Below the pieces are notes generated by a model, which was not told where the DNA came from, did no database searches, and saw only the letters and a list, made by a program, of their open reading frames with translations. Both the position numbers and the translations under genes were made by a program. Shown here piece by piece: positions 13,257 to 21,479 of a stretch of DNA of 64,000 bases. Numbering within the stretch: position 1 is the first letter of the stretch; each line of letters opens with the position of its first letter. The DNA lies in contig NZ_JAGGKB010000005.1 of assembly GCF_017873335.1 (NCBI RefSeq), forward strand, positions 62,001 through 126,000, read 5' to 3'. The DNA is from Thermococcus stetteri (GTDB lineage: Archaea > Methanobacteriota_B > Thermococci > Thermococcales > Thermococcaceae).

Positions 13257-13543
13257 CACCCAAAGGCGAAAAGCCTGTCGTCTTCACCCTTAAACACTCC
13301 AAGCCTCACTCCCGCGTCAATAAAACCGTGGGCATAGTTAAGAGCGGCGAAAGCGGTCACGTAGTCGCCCTTCTCATAATAGTATCTGGCGTCCTCAAAA
13401 TAGCTCCTCGCCATGGTCAAAAAGTCGCGGGCGACGCTCATGAGAAGGCTCTTCTCGTGGACTGCTATTTCAAGCCTTTTGAGAGCCTCCTCAGTTATTT
13501 TGAAATACTTCTGGAGCTTTTCATCTGTTATCTCGCGTCCCAC
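13256..13543 (-). CDS. DUF357 family helical protein
   Basis: A 95-residue all-helical protein ([13 protein letters not shown], then a helix-turn-helix hairpin with [24 protein letters not shown]), the pattern of the archaeal DUF357 family, which resembles HEPN-like or TPR-like helical bundles. The function is unknown. It is the first gene of a two-gene operon with the DUF555 gene, a pairing that suggests a shared role. Confidence 0.85.
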   Translation of the reverse strand: MGREITDEKLQKYFKITEEALKRLEIAVHEKSLLMSVARDFLTMARSYFEDARYYYEKGDYVTAFAALNYAHGFIDAGVRLGVFKGEDDRLFAFG

Positions 13544-13576
13544 CGGTCTCGCCTCGTCAGACCTTTCACAAGTCTC

Positions 13577-13584
13577 TTATAAAC
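13577..13584. promoter_or_regulatory. TATA element serving a divergent pair
   Basis: TTATAAAC here is nearly self-complementary. It lies about 34-40 nt before the DUF357 start on the minus strand. It also lies about 27 nt before the GC-rich stretch at 13609 on the plus strand. It could therefore direct both the operon and the candidate RNA. Confidence 0.5.
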
Positions 13585-13608
13585 CTTACTTCTGGCATAC
13601 AACACAAA

Positions 13609-13694
13609 GGGGGCCTTGAGGATGTCGCCCCCCTGGGGGTCCCGACGTCATCGCAACCCAATACTCGTCGGGCACTTGGGGTTACCGCACGACC
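13609..13694 (+). ncRNA. Candidate structured noncoding RNA
   Basis: A GC-rich island of about 86 nt lies between divergent genes, with AT-rich promoter sequence on both sides. Visible pairings are GGGGGC (13609-13614) with GCCCCC (13627-13632), and CCCGACG (13641-13647) with CGTCGGG (13666-13672). An alternative pairs AACCCAA with the later TTGGGGTT. A TATA element 25-30 nt upstream would start a plus-strand transcript at the first G run. It recalls the GC-rich hgc RNAs known in Pyrococcus, but I cannot assign it to one, and the strand is not certain. No H/ACA or C/D boxes are clear. Confidence 0.45.
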
Positions 13695-13760
13695 AAATAA
13701 AAGGCTTATCACTTCCAAACCCTTATAACCTCTTTACTCCTTTTTCAACCGGTGTGAGAT

Positions 13761-14261
13761 ATGGCTGGAACTGTGAGCAAGATAGTCCGCTTTGAGGATG
13801 AAGAGTCCTTCATAGATGATATAGACTTTGCCCTTGAGCGCTTCTCCTACCTAGCCAGTAGGTACGGCCACAACCCCATAAAAGGGGTCGTCCTGTGGGA
13901 CTACATAGCCATAGAGGACAACGAAGACGTCAAAGTCTTCCGCGTTGGCGAGTTTCCGTTCGTGGAGGGCATGCTCAAGCTAGACCTCGAAAGGATACGG
14001 ACTCTTGAAGGGTACTTCGACGAGATGGAGAGCAAGTGGGACGAGCTGACGGTTGAAGAGATAAACGCCTACGTAGAAATGATGAACGAGGCATTGGGGG
14101 AGAAGAGAGTCTTCTACGATGCGTACTCCCTCGGTCTGGACAGGAACACTGCATACATAATCATAGACGTTCACGCGCTCCACTACCTAGCTGGAATCCT
14201 TGAGGGAGAGGAAAAGGAGCTCTTAGATGAGGCTGCGGAAGTTCTGCTCAAGTACATATGA
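13761..14261 (+). CDS. Conserved-looking hypothetical protein
   Basis: A 166-residue acidic soluble protein with no membrane segment or recognised motif. It alternates helices and strands (KIVRFEDEESFIDDIDFALERF; GVVLWDYIAIEDNEDVKVFRVG; AYIIIDVHALHYLAGILEGEEK). TATA-like CCCTTATAACC is about 35 nt upstream, and the ATG follows GGTGTGAG. Codon use looks like that of its neighbours. Function unknown. Confidence 0.7.
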   Translation: MAGTVSKIVRFEDEESFIDDIDFALERFSYLASRYGHNPIKGVVLWDYIAIEDNEDVKVFRVGEFPFVEGMLKLDLERIRTLEGYFDEMESKWDELTVEEINAYVEMMNEALGEKRVFYDAYSLGLDRNTAYIIIDVHALHYLAGILEGEEKELLDEAAEVLLKYI

Positions 14262-14324
14262 TCCGTGTCTAATTATGTAATTATTTAACCGTTTAATCGA
14301 ACAATTAAAGACCCGGTGATAGCC

Positions 14325-14585
14325 ATGCTGTTCAAGAAGATGGGAGTCTTTACTGGGGAAGACGCCAAAAAAGTCGTGGAGTGGATGAGCATCCACCCGG
14401 AGGAGAGGGAGCTCATAGTAATGGCCGAAACTGTTGAAGAAGATGCCAAGCGGCGCCTCTGGGACTTTGCCAGGGCTGTTCAATTGATGGCAGATATGGC
14501 CGGTGAGGAGAGAAAAATAAGGGTTGAGATACTGGAGGGCTTTGTTAGTGAAAAGGTGAAGGGGATCAACGTCGATGAGCTGTGA
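14325..14585 (+). CDS. Small hypothetical protein upstream of queE
   Basis: An 86-residue, mostly helical acidic protein (GEDAKKVVEWMSIHPEERELI; EDAKRRLWDFARAVQLMADM). I chose the ATG at 14325, with GGTGA 5 nt upstream, over a GTG that is part of that ribosome binding site. It ends 9 nt before queE and is likely co-transcribed with it. No family recognised. Confidence 0.65.
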   Translation: MLFKKMGVFTGEDAKKVVEWMSIHPEERELIVMAETVEEDAKRRLWDFARAVQLMADMAGEERKIRVEILEGFVSEKVKGINVDEL

Positions 14586-14594
14586 GGTGTCCCG

Positions 14595-15356
14595 ATGAGA
14601 GTTATAATGGCAGAGGTCTTCAACAGCTGGCAGGGTGAAGGGGGAAGCGTCGAGGGCTCAGCCTTCGGAAGGAGGCAGATATTCGTTCGCTTCGCCGGCT
14701 GCGACCTTCACTGCGTCTGGTGCGACTCGAAAGAATACATAGACGCCTCCCGCGTTTCCCGCTGGAGGTACGAGATAGAGCCCTTCACGGGGAGGTTTGA
14801 GTATAACTCGAACCCAGCGAGCGTTGAAGAGGTCGTTGGAGCCATTTTAAGGCTCGATACCGGCGATATTCACTCCATAAGCTACACCGGCGGCGAGCCG
14901 ACACTCCAGGTGAAGCCGCTGAAGGCCCTGATGGAGAGGATGAAGGAGCTCGGCTTCGACAACTTCCTCGAGACCCACGGCGGCCTTCCGGAGCTGATTA
15001 AGGAAGTGGCGCCGCTGACGGACTACGCGAGCGTCGACATAAAGGACGAGACAGCCAGGGCAACGGAAGACTGGAGGGGGCTCGTCCTCAGGGAAGTCGA
15101 GAGCATCAGAATCCTGAAGAGGGCCGGGGCGAAGACCTATGCCAAGCTCGTCGTCACGAGCGAGACCAAGGTGGAGAACGTCCGCTGGTACGCCTCGCTC
15201 CTCAAGGGCCTCGCGCCTATGGTGATACAGCCGAGAGAACCGATGGATATCCCCCAGGCGAGGCTCATGGAGCTCTACCGCGAGGCGGCGAGGGTAATGG
15301 GGAGGAAGAACGTGGGCCTCAGCTTCCAGGTGCACAAGTACCTCAACGTGCTTTGA
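14595..15356 (+). CDS. queE: 7-carboxy-7-deazaguanine synthase
   Basis: A radical SAM enzyme that contracts 6-carboxytetrahydropterin to 7-carboxy-7-deazaguanine, the deazapurine precursor of archaeosine in tRNA. The 253 residues include the substrate/cap region FNSWQGEGGSVEGSAFGRRQ and the iron-sulfur motif Cys36-x3-Cys40-x2-Cys43 (FAGCDLHCVWCDSK). The SAM-binding segment SYTGGEPTLQ follows. GAGGTG precedes the ATG by 6-7 nt. No other queuosine/archaeosine gene is in the window. Confidence 0.93.
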   Translation: MRVIMAEVFNSWQGEGGSVEGSAFGRRQIFVRFAGCDLHCVWCDSKEYIDASRVSRWRYEIEPFTGRFEYNSNPASVEEVVGAILRLDTGDIHSISYTGGEPTLQVKPLKALMERMKELGFDNFLETHGGLPELIKEVAPLTDYASVDIKDETARATEDWRGLVLREVESIRILKRAGAKTYAKLVVTSETKVENVRWYASLLKGLAPMVIQPREPMDIPQARLMELYREAARVMGRKNVGLSFQVHKYLNVL

Positions 15357-15390
15357 GAGGATTTTTAAGTTCCCACTCCAACTTTCCCCG

Positions 15391-15446
15391 GCGATGATGA
15401 CATTGGCCTTTGGGGTCATGGATGCCCGGGATCGACGGCCTGAGCC
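15391..15446 (+). ncRNA. Candidate C/D box guide sRNA
   Basis: A C box ATGATGA (15394-15400) and a D box CTGA (15440-15443) are 39 nt apart, the usual archaeal spacing, and short flanking GGC/GCC bases can pair. A TATA-like ATTTTTAAG (15361-15369) lies about 25 nt upstream. The internal D' and C' boxes are weak (C' perhaps ATGGATG at about 15418-15424). The guide before box D would be the sequence around GGGATCGACGGC. The rRNA or tRNA target was not worked out. Confidence 0.6.
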
Positions 15447-15513
15447 TCCGTCAAATTTTTAAGCCCTCCTCTTTTAGTAACCTCCAGTATTCTAAAGAGG
15501 CGGAGGTGGGAAA

Positions 15514-16836
15514 ATGACAGTGATCGAGGAAGTTGCAACCAAGAGCTTCGAGAGGATCGGCATGCACTCCCACATAAGGGGCCTCGGCCTCGACGAGAAC
15601 GGAAGGGCGAAGTTCATGGCCGACGGAATGGTCGGACAGGTGAAGGCGAGGGAAGCGGCCGGAATAGCCGTGGAGCTCATCAAGCGCGGCAAGCTCGCGG
15701 GTAAGGGCATTCTCCTCGTCGGCCCGACCGGAAGCGGTAAGACTGCAATAGCAATGGGCATAGCAAGGGAGCTCGGTGAGGATGTTCCGTTCGTCCAGAT
15801 AGCAGGTAGCGAAATCTACTCCGCCGAAGTGAACAAGACCGAGTTCCTCAAGCAGGCTATGAGGAGGGCAATAGGCGTCAGGATAAGTGAGGAGAGGAAG
15901 GTCTACGAAGGTGAGGTAAAGTCCATCGAGGTCAGGAAGACGAGGCATCCCTTCAACCCGTACGTTGAGATTCCGGAGAGCGTCATCATAACCCTCCGCA
16001 CGAAGGACGACGAGAAAACGATAAGGGCTGGAAGGGAGATAGCATATCAGCTCATGGAGATGGGCGTCGAGGAGGGCGACGTCATTCAGATTGACGCTGA
16101 AACTGGCAGGATATCCAAGGTGGGAACCACAAAGGAGGAAGAGGGCCTCTTCTTCAAGAGGAAGGTCAACCTTCCGAGCGGGCCCGTCCTGAAGATCAAG
16201 GAGTTCACCTACACGGTTACTCTCCACGACCTCGACGTTGCAAACGCGAGGGGCAACATCTTCGGCCTGCTCTTCAGCACCGGAGCGGAGATAAGCGACG
16301 AGGTGAGGCAGAGGGTCGATGAAACCGTCAAGCAGTGGATAGAGGAGGGCAGGGCCACGCTGGTTCCTGGTGTTCTCTTCATCGACGAGGTCCACATGCT
16401 CGACATCGAGGCGTTCTCGTTCCTCGCGAGGGCAATGGAGAGCGAGCTTGCTCCAATACTCATCCTGGCCACCAACAGGGGCAGGACGAAGATAAGGGGA
16501 ACCGACATCGAGGCACCCCACGGAATCCCGATTGACATGCTCGACAGGCTTCTCATCATCAACACCGAGCCGTACAAGAAGGAGGAGATCAGGGAGATAG
16601 TCAAGATAAGGGCCAAGGAGGAGAAGATTGAGGTCAGTGAGGAAGCCATAGAGTACCTTGCGGAGCTCGGTGAGAAGACCAGCTTAAGGTATGCAGTCCA
16701 GCTCCTCGCACCGGCGAGCGTTTTAGCTAAGGGCGGTAGGGTCGAGAAGGAGCACGTCGAAAAAGCCAAGGAGTACTTCGCCGACATAAAGAGGAGTATC
16801 CAGTTCGTCGAGAAGCTCGAAGGCATGCTCCATTGA
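15514..16836 (+). CDS. TIP49/RuvB-like AAA+ ATPase (TBP-interacting protein)
   Basis: A 440-residue AAA+ ATPase homologous to eukaryotic RuvBL1/2. Walker A GPTGSGKT is at residues 70-77 and Walker B FIDEVHM at 289-295; sensor 1 (ILATNRG) and an arginine finger region (DMLDRLL) follow. The beta-rich insertion domain II lies between about 125 and 235, as in TIP49. In Thermococcales a protein of this family was described as interacting with the TATA-binding protein. The start follows GGAGGTGGG, and a TATA-like AATTTTTAAG is about 55 nt upstream. Confidence 0.93.
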   Translation: MTVIEEVATKSFERIGMHSHIRGLGLDENGRAKFMADGMVGQVKAREAAGIAVELIKRGKLAGKGILLVGPTGSGKTAIAMGIARELGEDVPFVQIAGSEIYSAEVNKTEFLKQAMRRAIGVRISEERKVYEGEVKSIEVRKTRHPFNPYVEIPESVIITLRTKDDEKTIRAGREIAYQLMEMGVEEGDVIQIDAETGRISKVGTTKEEEGLFFKRKVNLPSGPVLKIKEFTYTVTLHDLDVANARGNIFGLLFSTGAEISDEVRQRVDETVKQWIEEGRATLVPGVLFIDEVHMLDIEAFSFLARAMESELAPILILATNRGRTKIRGTDIEAPHGIPIDMLDRLLIINTEPYKKEEIREIVKIRAKEEKIEVSEEAIEYLAELGEKTSLRYAVQLLAPASVLAKGGRVEKEHVEKAKEYFADIKRSIQFVEKLEGMLH

Positions 16837-17044
16837 GCCTCTTCCTTCTTTCCACTTTCCTCGCGGATTTACAGTAGTGCAAAAGGGTTTAAAGGATTGC
16901 ATTTTATGGTGAGTTCCTGGCGCTTTTCACGTTCATACTGGAGCTAACATCGCTGAGGATCAACGTTAGGGTTCAAAAAGAAGTCAATTGAATACCAAAA
17001 ACTTTTTATGGTGTTGGTTTTTACTTCAACAAAGAGGGAGGTTA

Positions 17045-17494
17045 GTGTCAGTAAAAGGTGGGAATTTAATCGTGGCACTGGCTGTTCTAGTTGTCTTGGT
17101 GACTGCAGTAAGCTTGGTTGAAAATTCAACAAGGGAGCCCAATATTGGGAGCACACTCAACAGTTCAAACGCTACGATTGCCACCCTCCAAGACTGCTCC
17201 CTCACGGTGCTCCTTAACGGTACTTTCTCGGGACAGCTCAGCGTTCCGGCGCTAATAGCTGAGGGTGTTAAAGAGTACTTTGGGGGCATCAATGCCACTC
17301 TCTACTCCTTCGAAGTTGAGGTCATTGGAGACAGCGGCATGCCTAGGGCGGGCATTACCCTGCATCTTCTGAGGATAGTCCCGCCGTTTGAACCCGAGGA
17401 CTTTGAGGTTTTCATTAACGCCAAACAAGTTTCCGGGGAGACCTACGTGTCGGTTTACCCACATATTTCGTATCCACACAGAAGGAGATATTAA
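17045..17494 (+). pseudogene. Membrane-anchored extracytoplasmic protein, truncated at the 3' end
   Basis: About 150 codons from the GTG at 17045 (GGAGGT just upstream; TATA-like ACTTTTTATG about 40 nt before). An N-terminal anchor helix (LIVALAVLVVLVTAVSLV) is followed by an Asn/Ser/Thr-rich, probably glycosylated external domain (EVEVIGDSGMPRAG, FEVFINAKQVSGETYVSVYP). The frame ends in PHRRRY exactly where the convergent permease gene is also cut, so both seem to have lost their 3' parts in one deletion. Family unknown. Confidence 0.55.
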
Positions 17495-17905
17495 AGCTGA
17501 GCCCACCGCGCCGGTGATGGCAGCGGTGATTATTGCCGGCGTGAGGTGAACCCCATTCCCCACAGCCTTTTCGATGAACCAAAGTATGAACACGTTTAGA
17601 GAGCCGACGGTAAAAGACAGGAGGATTGAGAGGAGTGCCCTAATTCGAATTAAATCCCACGGCTCAATGGGAAGTGCAAAGAAGCGGGGTATAAGGCCAT
17701 TCTTGACGTCCCATTTGTATCTTCCCAGGCTGGATGGACCGAGAACTGCCGTCAGGAAGATTGGAATCGAAACGTCCCAGCTTTTTGTAGCGAGGCCACG
17801 AATAAAGGAAACTCCAAGGGGAATCGCCGCGAGAATATAAATTGTCCCCCATGAGAGAAAGCTGGACTTAATTCGCCCTATTTCATATCTCAAGACTGCA
17901 CCCAT
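17480..17905 (-). pseudogene. ABC-2 type permease, C-terminal half missing
   Basis: The first 138 or so residues are good membrane-protein sequence with about four helices (SFLSWGTIYILAAIPLGVSF; SIPIFLTAVLGPSSLG; ALLSILLSFTVGSLNVFILW; PAIITAAITGAVGSALISP). After that the frame runs on as antisense of the neighbouring plus-strand gene. A full permease would have about six helices. Its ATG abuts the stop of the ATPase gene, and the two formed one transporter operon. The break near 17480-17495 marks the deletion. Confidence 0.7.
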
Positions 17906-18736
17906 TAACTCTCCCTCCTAATGGCTTTTATCAGGGGCGTTACCTCTTCGACTACAATCCCTTTTTCCCTGCACCTTCTGATCAACTCGTCAACCCCCTC
18001 CGGGGATATAAGAATGACACTCCGTGGCCCTAAGGTTATTCCGCCGAGTTTTTCAACTCCATCCCCCGAGACCACATATGCCCTTGAGAACTCCTCTGGT
18101 TTAAACTGGGCCAACAATCGGCCGTCTACCATCAACATGACTCTGTCTGCCAGGTCCAGCGCAAACTCCATCTCATGAGAGACAATGAGCACGGCCGTTC
18201 CTTTGTTTTTTATACTCATAAGAACCCCCATGAGGAGCTCTTTTCCGCCACTGTCCAATCCAGAGAATGGTTCATCGAGAAGAAGGGCCTCTGGACGGTA
18301 TAAAAGTAATCTGCCGATTTCCAAGCGTTTTTTCATACCTTTAGAGTAGTTAAGCACCTTTTTCTTTCTTTCCGTAGAAAGACCAATTCTTTCCAGCACG
18401 GATGATATGACGTTTTCCTTGGGCTTTCTTCCGTTGTAGAGTTCATAGAAAAATTTAAGGTTCTCCTCTCCAGTCAGGAGCACATTCAACACTTCGGAGT
18501 CCAGAATAAAGCCAATTTTTTCCTCGTTTCCTTCGATGAGTAGGGGTCTCCTCCGCACACCCGTACCCTTCCAGAAGAGGGCTTAAGGAGGCCTAATCCC
18601 AGTTTTATGAGCGTGCTTTCCCACTCCCGTTTGGGCCGACAAGGAGAAGGCATTCCCCGGGTTCAACCTTCAGGTTAATCTCCCTAAGGACGTCCCGGCC
18701 ATTTACAGTGTATGAAACTTTACTGTACTCAATCAT
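17905..18736 (-). pseudogene. ABC transporter ATP-binding protein with two frameshifts
   Basis: From the ATG at 18736 the frame reads MIEYSKVSYTVNGRDVLREI up to the Walker A GPNGSGK. Loss of one A (forward T run 18617-18619) then shifts it. A second single-A loss (forward T run 18516-18521) shifts it again, after which the rest is intact: signature LNYSKGMKKRLEIGR, Walker B ALLLDEP and H-loop VSHEME. Restoring both bases gives a protein of about 277 residues. Partner of the truncated permease. Frameshifts in A runs could be sequencing errors, but the ruined permease suggests real decay. Confidence 0.75.
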
Positions 18737-18866
18737 CTTCGCCCACCCCCCAGCATTGCTGCACATGATGTGCATGCATACTTCAATGCACAGCTATTGC
18801 ATCTCAATTTCATATTTAGTTTCTGTTTTACTTCTTGAAGCTTTCGGCCTCTTTCAATGGCGTGTA

Positions 18867-19550
18867 AGCGTGGAAAAGAACCTTAAGTTCATAGCTGAAC
18901 TATGGGGAATTTCAAGGCAAGAAGCAGATAAAAGAATTAACTATGCCCTTAAGCTCTTGAACTTGGATGAAAAAAGGCACGAGTGGTACCAAAAGCTCTC
19001 CGCCGGAATGAGGCAGAAAGTCTACCTCGCATTGCCCTTCATCATCCAGCCTGAGGTTCTTATCCTGGATGAACCCACTGTGTATTTAGATGCCTTCACG
19101 AGAAGAGAAGTATGGAGCGCGATTCTTGAGCTTTCGAAGGATTTCAACACCACATACCCTGACAGCACACAACCTCAACGAGGCCGAAAAGCTATGCGAT
19201 AGGGTACTTCTCTTCAACAGGCGGAAAATAGCCAATGGTAAACCTCAAGAACTCGTTGAGAAAGTTCAGGTTCTAAAAGCAGAGCGCAAACTGATTGCTA
19301 AAATTAAAGGGAAGGTGGAGGTTGATGAGTTCAGCGGCATAGTTCAAAAAATTGAGGCTCAACACGATGGACGATTCACGTACCTCCGGCTTTATTTCAG
19401 AAAAAGGAACTCCAAGATACAATCCAGCTCCTGGCCAGGTACACCGTATTCGACCTTCAGAGTGCCCCAGTAACCCTTGAAGAGGTCTTCCTGCAGTTAT
19501 TCAAAGAAAATAAAGAAATCACCTCCTCGCGTACTCCACCATGCTCCTGA
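18867..19550 (+). pseudogene. Second ABC transporter ATPase, N-terminus lost and frameshifted
   Basis: Recognisable sequence begins abruptly at RVSVEKNLKFIAELWGISRQ and continues through signature KLSAGMRQK, Walker B VLILDEPTVYLD and H-loop TAHNLNEAEKLCDRV. It ends with a typical C-terminus ([20 protein letters not shown]). The Walker A half is absent. Frame changes occur near 19155 (one base extra) and at the A run about 19401-19405 (one base missing). The 3' end runs into the purQ gene on the other strand. The 130 bp before it (18737-18866) do not encode an ATPase N-terminus. Confidence 0.7.
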
Positions 19551-20190
19551 AGAGCCTCAGTCCATCCTCACTCCCCAGAAAGCGGTCGCTCGCCCTCTCC
19601 GGATGGGGCATGATTCCGAGAACGTTGCCCTTCCCGTTGCTTATTCCTGCTATGTTCAAGAGCGAACCGTTTGGGTTCGCCTCTTCTGTTACGTTGCCCT
19701 TCTCGTCGCTGTACTGGAAAACGACTCTAACCTTCGAGGGGTCTTCAACGTAGTAGTTGCCCTCCGCGTGGGCTATGGGCATTCTAATAACTTCTCCCGG
19801 TTCGTAGAGCCCTGTGAACGGTGTTTCGGTGTCGGCAACGCGAAGGTGCACCCACCTGCATATGAAGCGTGGAGTTTTGTTCGGTCTCAGAGCACCCGGT
19901 AAAAGGCCCGCCTCGGTAAGGATCTGAAAGCCGTTGCATATCCCAAGGACCGGCTTCCCATCGCGGGCGAGCTCCCTCACCTCCTCCATTATCTCCTGAC
20001 GGGCGGCTATTGCCCCCGCCCTCAGGTAGTCCGCGTAGCTGAAGCCGCCGGGAAGGACGACGCCGTCGAAGTCCTTGAGCGAGGCCTTGTACCACACCCG
20101 TTCAGCTTCCGCTCCGGCCTTCTGTATAGCCATCTCCGTCTCGAAGTCGCAGTTGGTTCCCGGAAAAACGACGACCGCAAACTTGACCAT
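19519..20190 (-). CDS. purQ: Phosphoribosylformylglycinamidine synthase, glutaminase subunit PurQ
   Basis: Class I glutamine amidotransferase that feeds ammonia to PurL in step four of purine synthesis. The 223 residues have the nucleophile Cys85 in VLGICNGFQ and the catalytic His/Glu in MPHPE (near 196). It lies directly after purS, with one base between. The large subunit purL is not in the window. Confidence 0.95.
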   Translation of the reverse strand: MVKFAVVVFPGTNCDFETEMAIQKAGAEAERVWYKASLKDFDGVVLPGGFSYADYLRAGAIAARQEIMEEVRELARDGKPVLGICNGFQILTEAGLLPGALRPNKTPRFICRWVHLRVADTETPFTGLYEPGEVIRMPIAHAEGNYYVEDPSKVRVVFQYSDEKGNVTEEANPNGSLLNIAGISNGKGNVLGIMPHPERASDRFLGSEDGLRLFRSMVEYARR

Positions 20191-20191
20191 C

Positions 20192-20434
20192 TCAGCTCAC
20201 CGGTTCCACGCTGTACTCCCACTCGTGGATGAGAGGATTAGCGAGGAGCTTCCTGCACATCTCCTCGACCTCTTCCTCCGGCCTTTCGCTCTCGAGCTCG
20301 AACTCGAAGTACTTGGGAACGCGCAGGTTTTCCACGCTGAACCCGAGGTTCTTCAGGGCGTTTCCTATGACCCTTCCCTCTGGATCGTTGAGACCTTCCT
20401 TGAGCCTTACGATGACCTTGACCTTCCACTTCAT
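20192..20434 (-). CDS. purS: Phosphoribosylformylglycinamidine synthase subunit PurS
   Basis: An 80-residue protein beginning [20 protein letters not shown], the PurS signature, followed by GNALKNLGF. It bridges PurQ and PurL in the purine-synthesis complex. The ATG at 20434 has GGTGA 5 nt before it; a longer start 9 nt upstream is not supported by the family. It is first in the purS-purQ operon. A minus-strand TATA-like element lies near 20473-20487. Confidence 0.93.
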   Translation of the reverse strand: MKWKVKVIVRLKEGLNDPEGRVIGNALKNLGFSVENLRVPKYFEFELESERPEEEVEEMCRKLLANPLIHEWEYSVEPVS

Positions 20435-20721
20435 CGCAATCACCTTGTCAGAAAAATGTAAAAAGTTGGGTTTTTTAAGGTTTATTTTATCAAGAATTTG
20501 TTAACACTGCAAAACTGTTTTGGAGTTAGGGATCAGCATGTTCTTGCATGGGACAACTAGCGGGAGGAGAGCCAAAATTGGAACCGAAGATATTGATTTT
20601 CAAGTTGGAGTGCCACAAAATGATAAGGAACGAAAGTACAGCAAAGAGAGTCGTGGCACCAGGCTAAATTTTTAGATACGAGAGGATCAAGGGAAAATGA
20701 TTCGCCTGCAGGAAAAGAAAG
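20435..20721. other. Intergenic stretch, no gene recognised
   Basis: 287 bp. The part next to purS is AT-rich and holds its probable promoter (TTTTTTAAGGTTTATTTTAT, 20469-20488). The rest has a 46-codon plus-strand frame beginning at ATG 20536 (MFLHGTTSGRRAKIG) that matches nothing I know and lacks a clear ribosome binding site. It may be residue of a lost gene. Confidence 0.4.
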
Positions 20722-21174
20722 TTATCCAAAGGCAAACATGTCCTTAACTCCTATTATCTCCTCCCTGCTCTTTCCGACCTTTAGATTTTCAATGAGCTTC
20801 AGAACACGGCCCCTTATCTCGTCCCTCACTTCACGGTACTTCTCTATCAGCTGGCCGTAGGGGTTGTCGAGTCCCCAGTCCCAGGTCTTTTCCGGGGGAG
20901 CGTAGGGGCACTTGTCGAGACAACCTATCGTGATGACCATGTAAGCATTATCCGCCATCTCTTCCGTGTAGAGCTTCGGGTATTGGTCCTCAAGGGAGAT
21001 GCCAATCTCCTCCATGACTTTCCTCGCGAGCGGGTCTATCTCCTTCGCTGGCTCCGTCCCGGCGCTCAGGGCTTTGAACCTTGGGTCGTCGTTGAAGTGA
21101 TTGAAGAACGCTTCTGCCATCTGACTCCGGGCTGAGTTCTTCACGCGGACGAAGAGGATGAGCTTCTCATCCAT
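20722..21174 (-). CDS. Low-molecular-weight phosphatase/arsenate reductase family protein lacking the catalytic Cys
   Basis: A 150-residue protein with the LMW-PTP/ArsC fold: N-terminal P-loop VRVKNSARSQMAEAFF, then LSAGTEPAKEIDPLA, QYPKLYTEEM and VITIGCLDKCPYAPP followed by WDWGLDNP. Family members use a P-loop C-x5-R. Here the position of the nucleophile Cys is Arg10 (codon CGC, one T-to-C change from TGC), so ordinary phosphatase or arsenate reductase chemistry should be lost. Other ArsC cysteines (CLDKC, about 82-86) remain. It may be a recent mutation, an error, or a repurposed binding protein. Confidence 0.85.
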   Translation of the reverse strand: MDEKLILFVRVKNSARSQMAEAFFNHFNDDPRFKALSAGTEPAKEIDPLARKVMEEIGISLEDQYPKLYTEEMADNAYMVITIGCLDKCPYAPPEKTWDWGLDNPYGQLIEKYREVRDEIRGRVLKLIENLKVGKSREEIIGVKDMFAFG

Positions 21175-21345
21175 TTTTTCTACCCCAAGGGAGTTAGAAC
21201 GGCGTTTTAAATGCCTTTTCGCGGTAGTCTATAGAGGACAATATAGTCCACTTACCTCGCATCCAATGGTTATCAATGTAATCTAATCTTGAGCGAACCT
21301 CAACTTCTCACTATTTGCCGTTCCAAAGCGAAAAATTACAGGCGC

Positions 21346-21370
21346 ATTGTTTTTATATTGTGAAAACAAT
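21346..21370 (+). promoter_or_regulatory. Inverted repeat overlapping a TATA element
   Basis: ATTGTTTT (21346-21353) and AAAACAAT (21363-21370) are perfect inverted arms around a TATA-like TTTTTATATTG, just before the Lrp gene fragment. Lrp-type regulators commonly repress their own promoter, so this is likely the old autoregulatory operator. Confidence 0.5.
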
Positions 21371-21392
21371 TACCAGGTGAGCTGATGCTGCA

Positions 21393-21479
21393 ATGGCAAA
21401 GTTAGATGAACTCGACCTCAAGCTAATCTACCTTTTAATTGACAATGCTAGACTCAGTATTTCTGAACTTGCCGAGAGA
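21393..21479 (+). pseudogene. Lrp/AsnC-family regulator, first 29 codons only
   Basis: MAKLDELDLKLIYLLIDNAR and the following LSISELAER are the start of an Lrp/AsnC helix-turn-helix domain. The frame then becomes antisense of a CCA-adding-enzyme fragment. The whole recognition helix and ligand domain are missing. The start has GGTGAGC a short way upstream, and the promoter with its inverted repeat is still present. Confidence 0.75.

Noticed and set aside
15451-16521. A 356-codon minus-strand open frame inside the TIP49 gene
   Set aside because: It mirrors the codon structure of a well-supported gene on the plus strand, has no family resemblance, and arises from the G+C-rich third positions.
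16918-16992. A short stretch reading EFLALFTFILELTSLRINVR before the truncated surface-protein gene
   Set aside because: Too short and without a start; could be the tail of a lost membrane-protein gene, but chance cannot be excluded.
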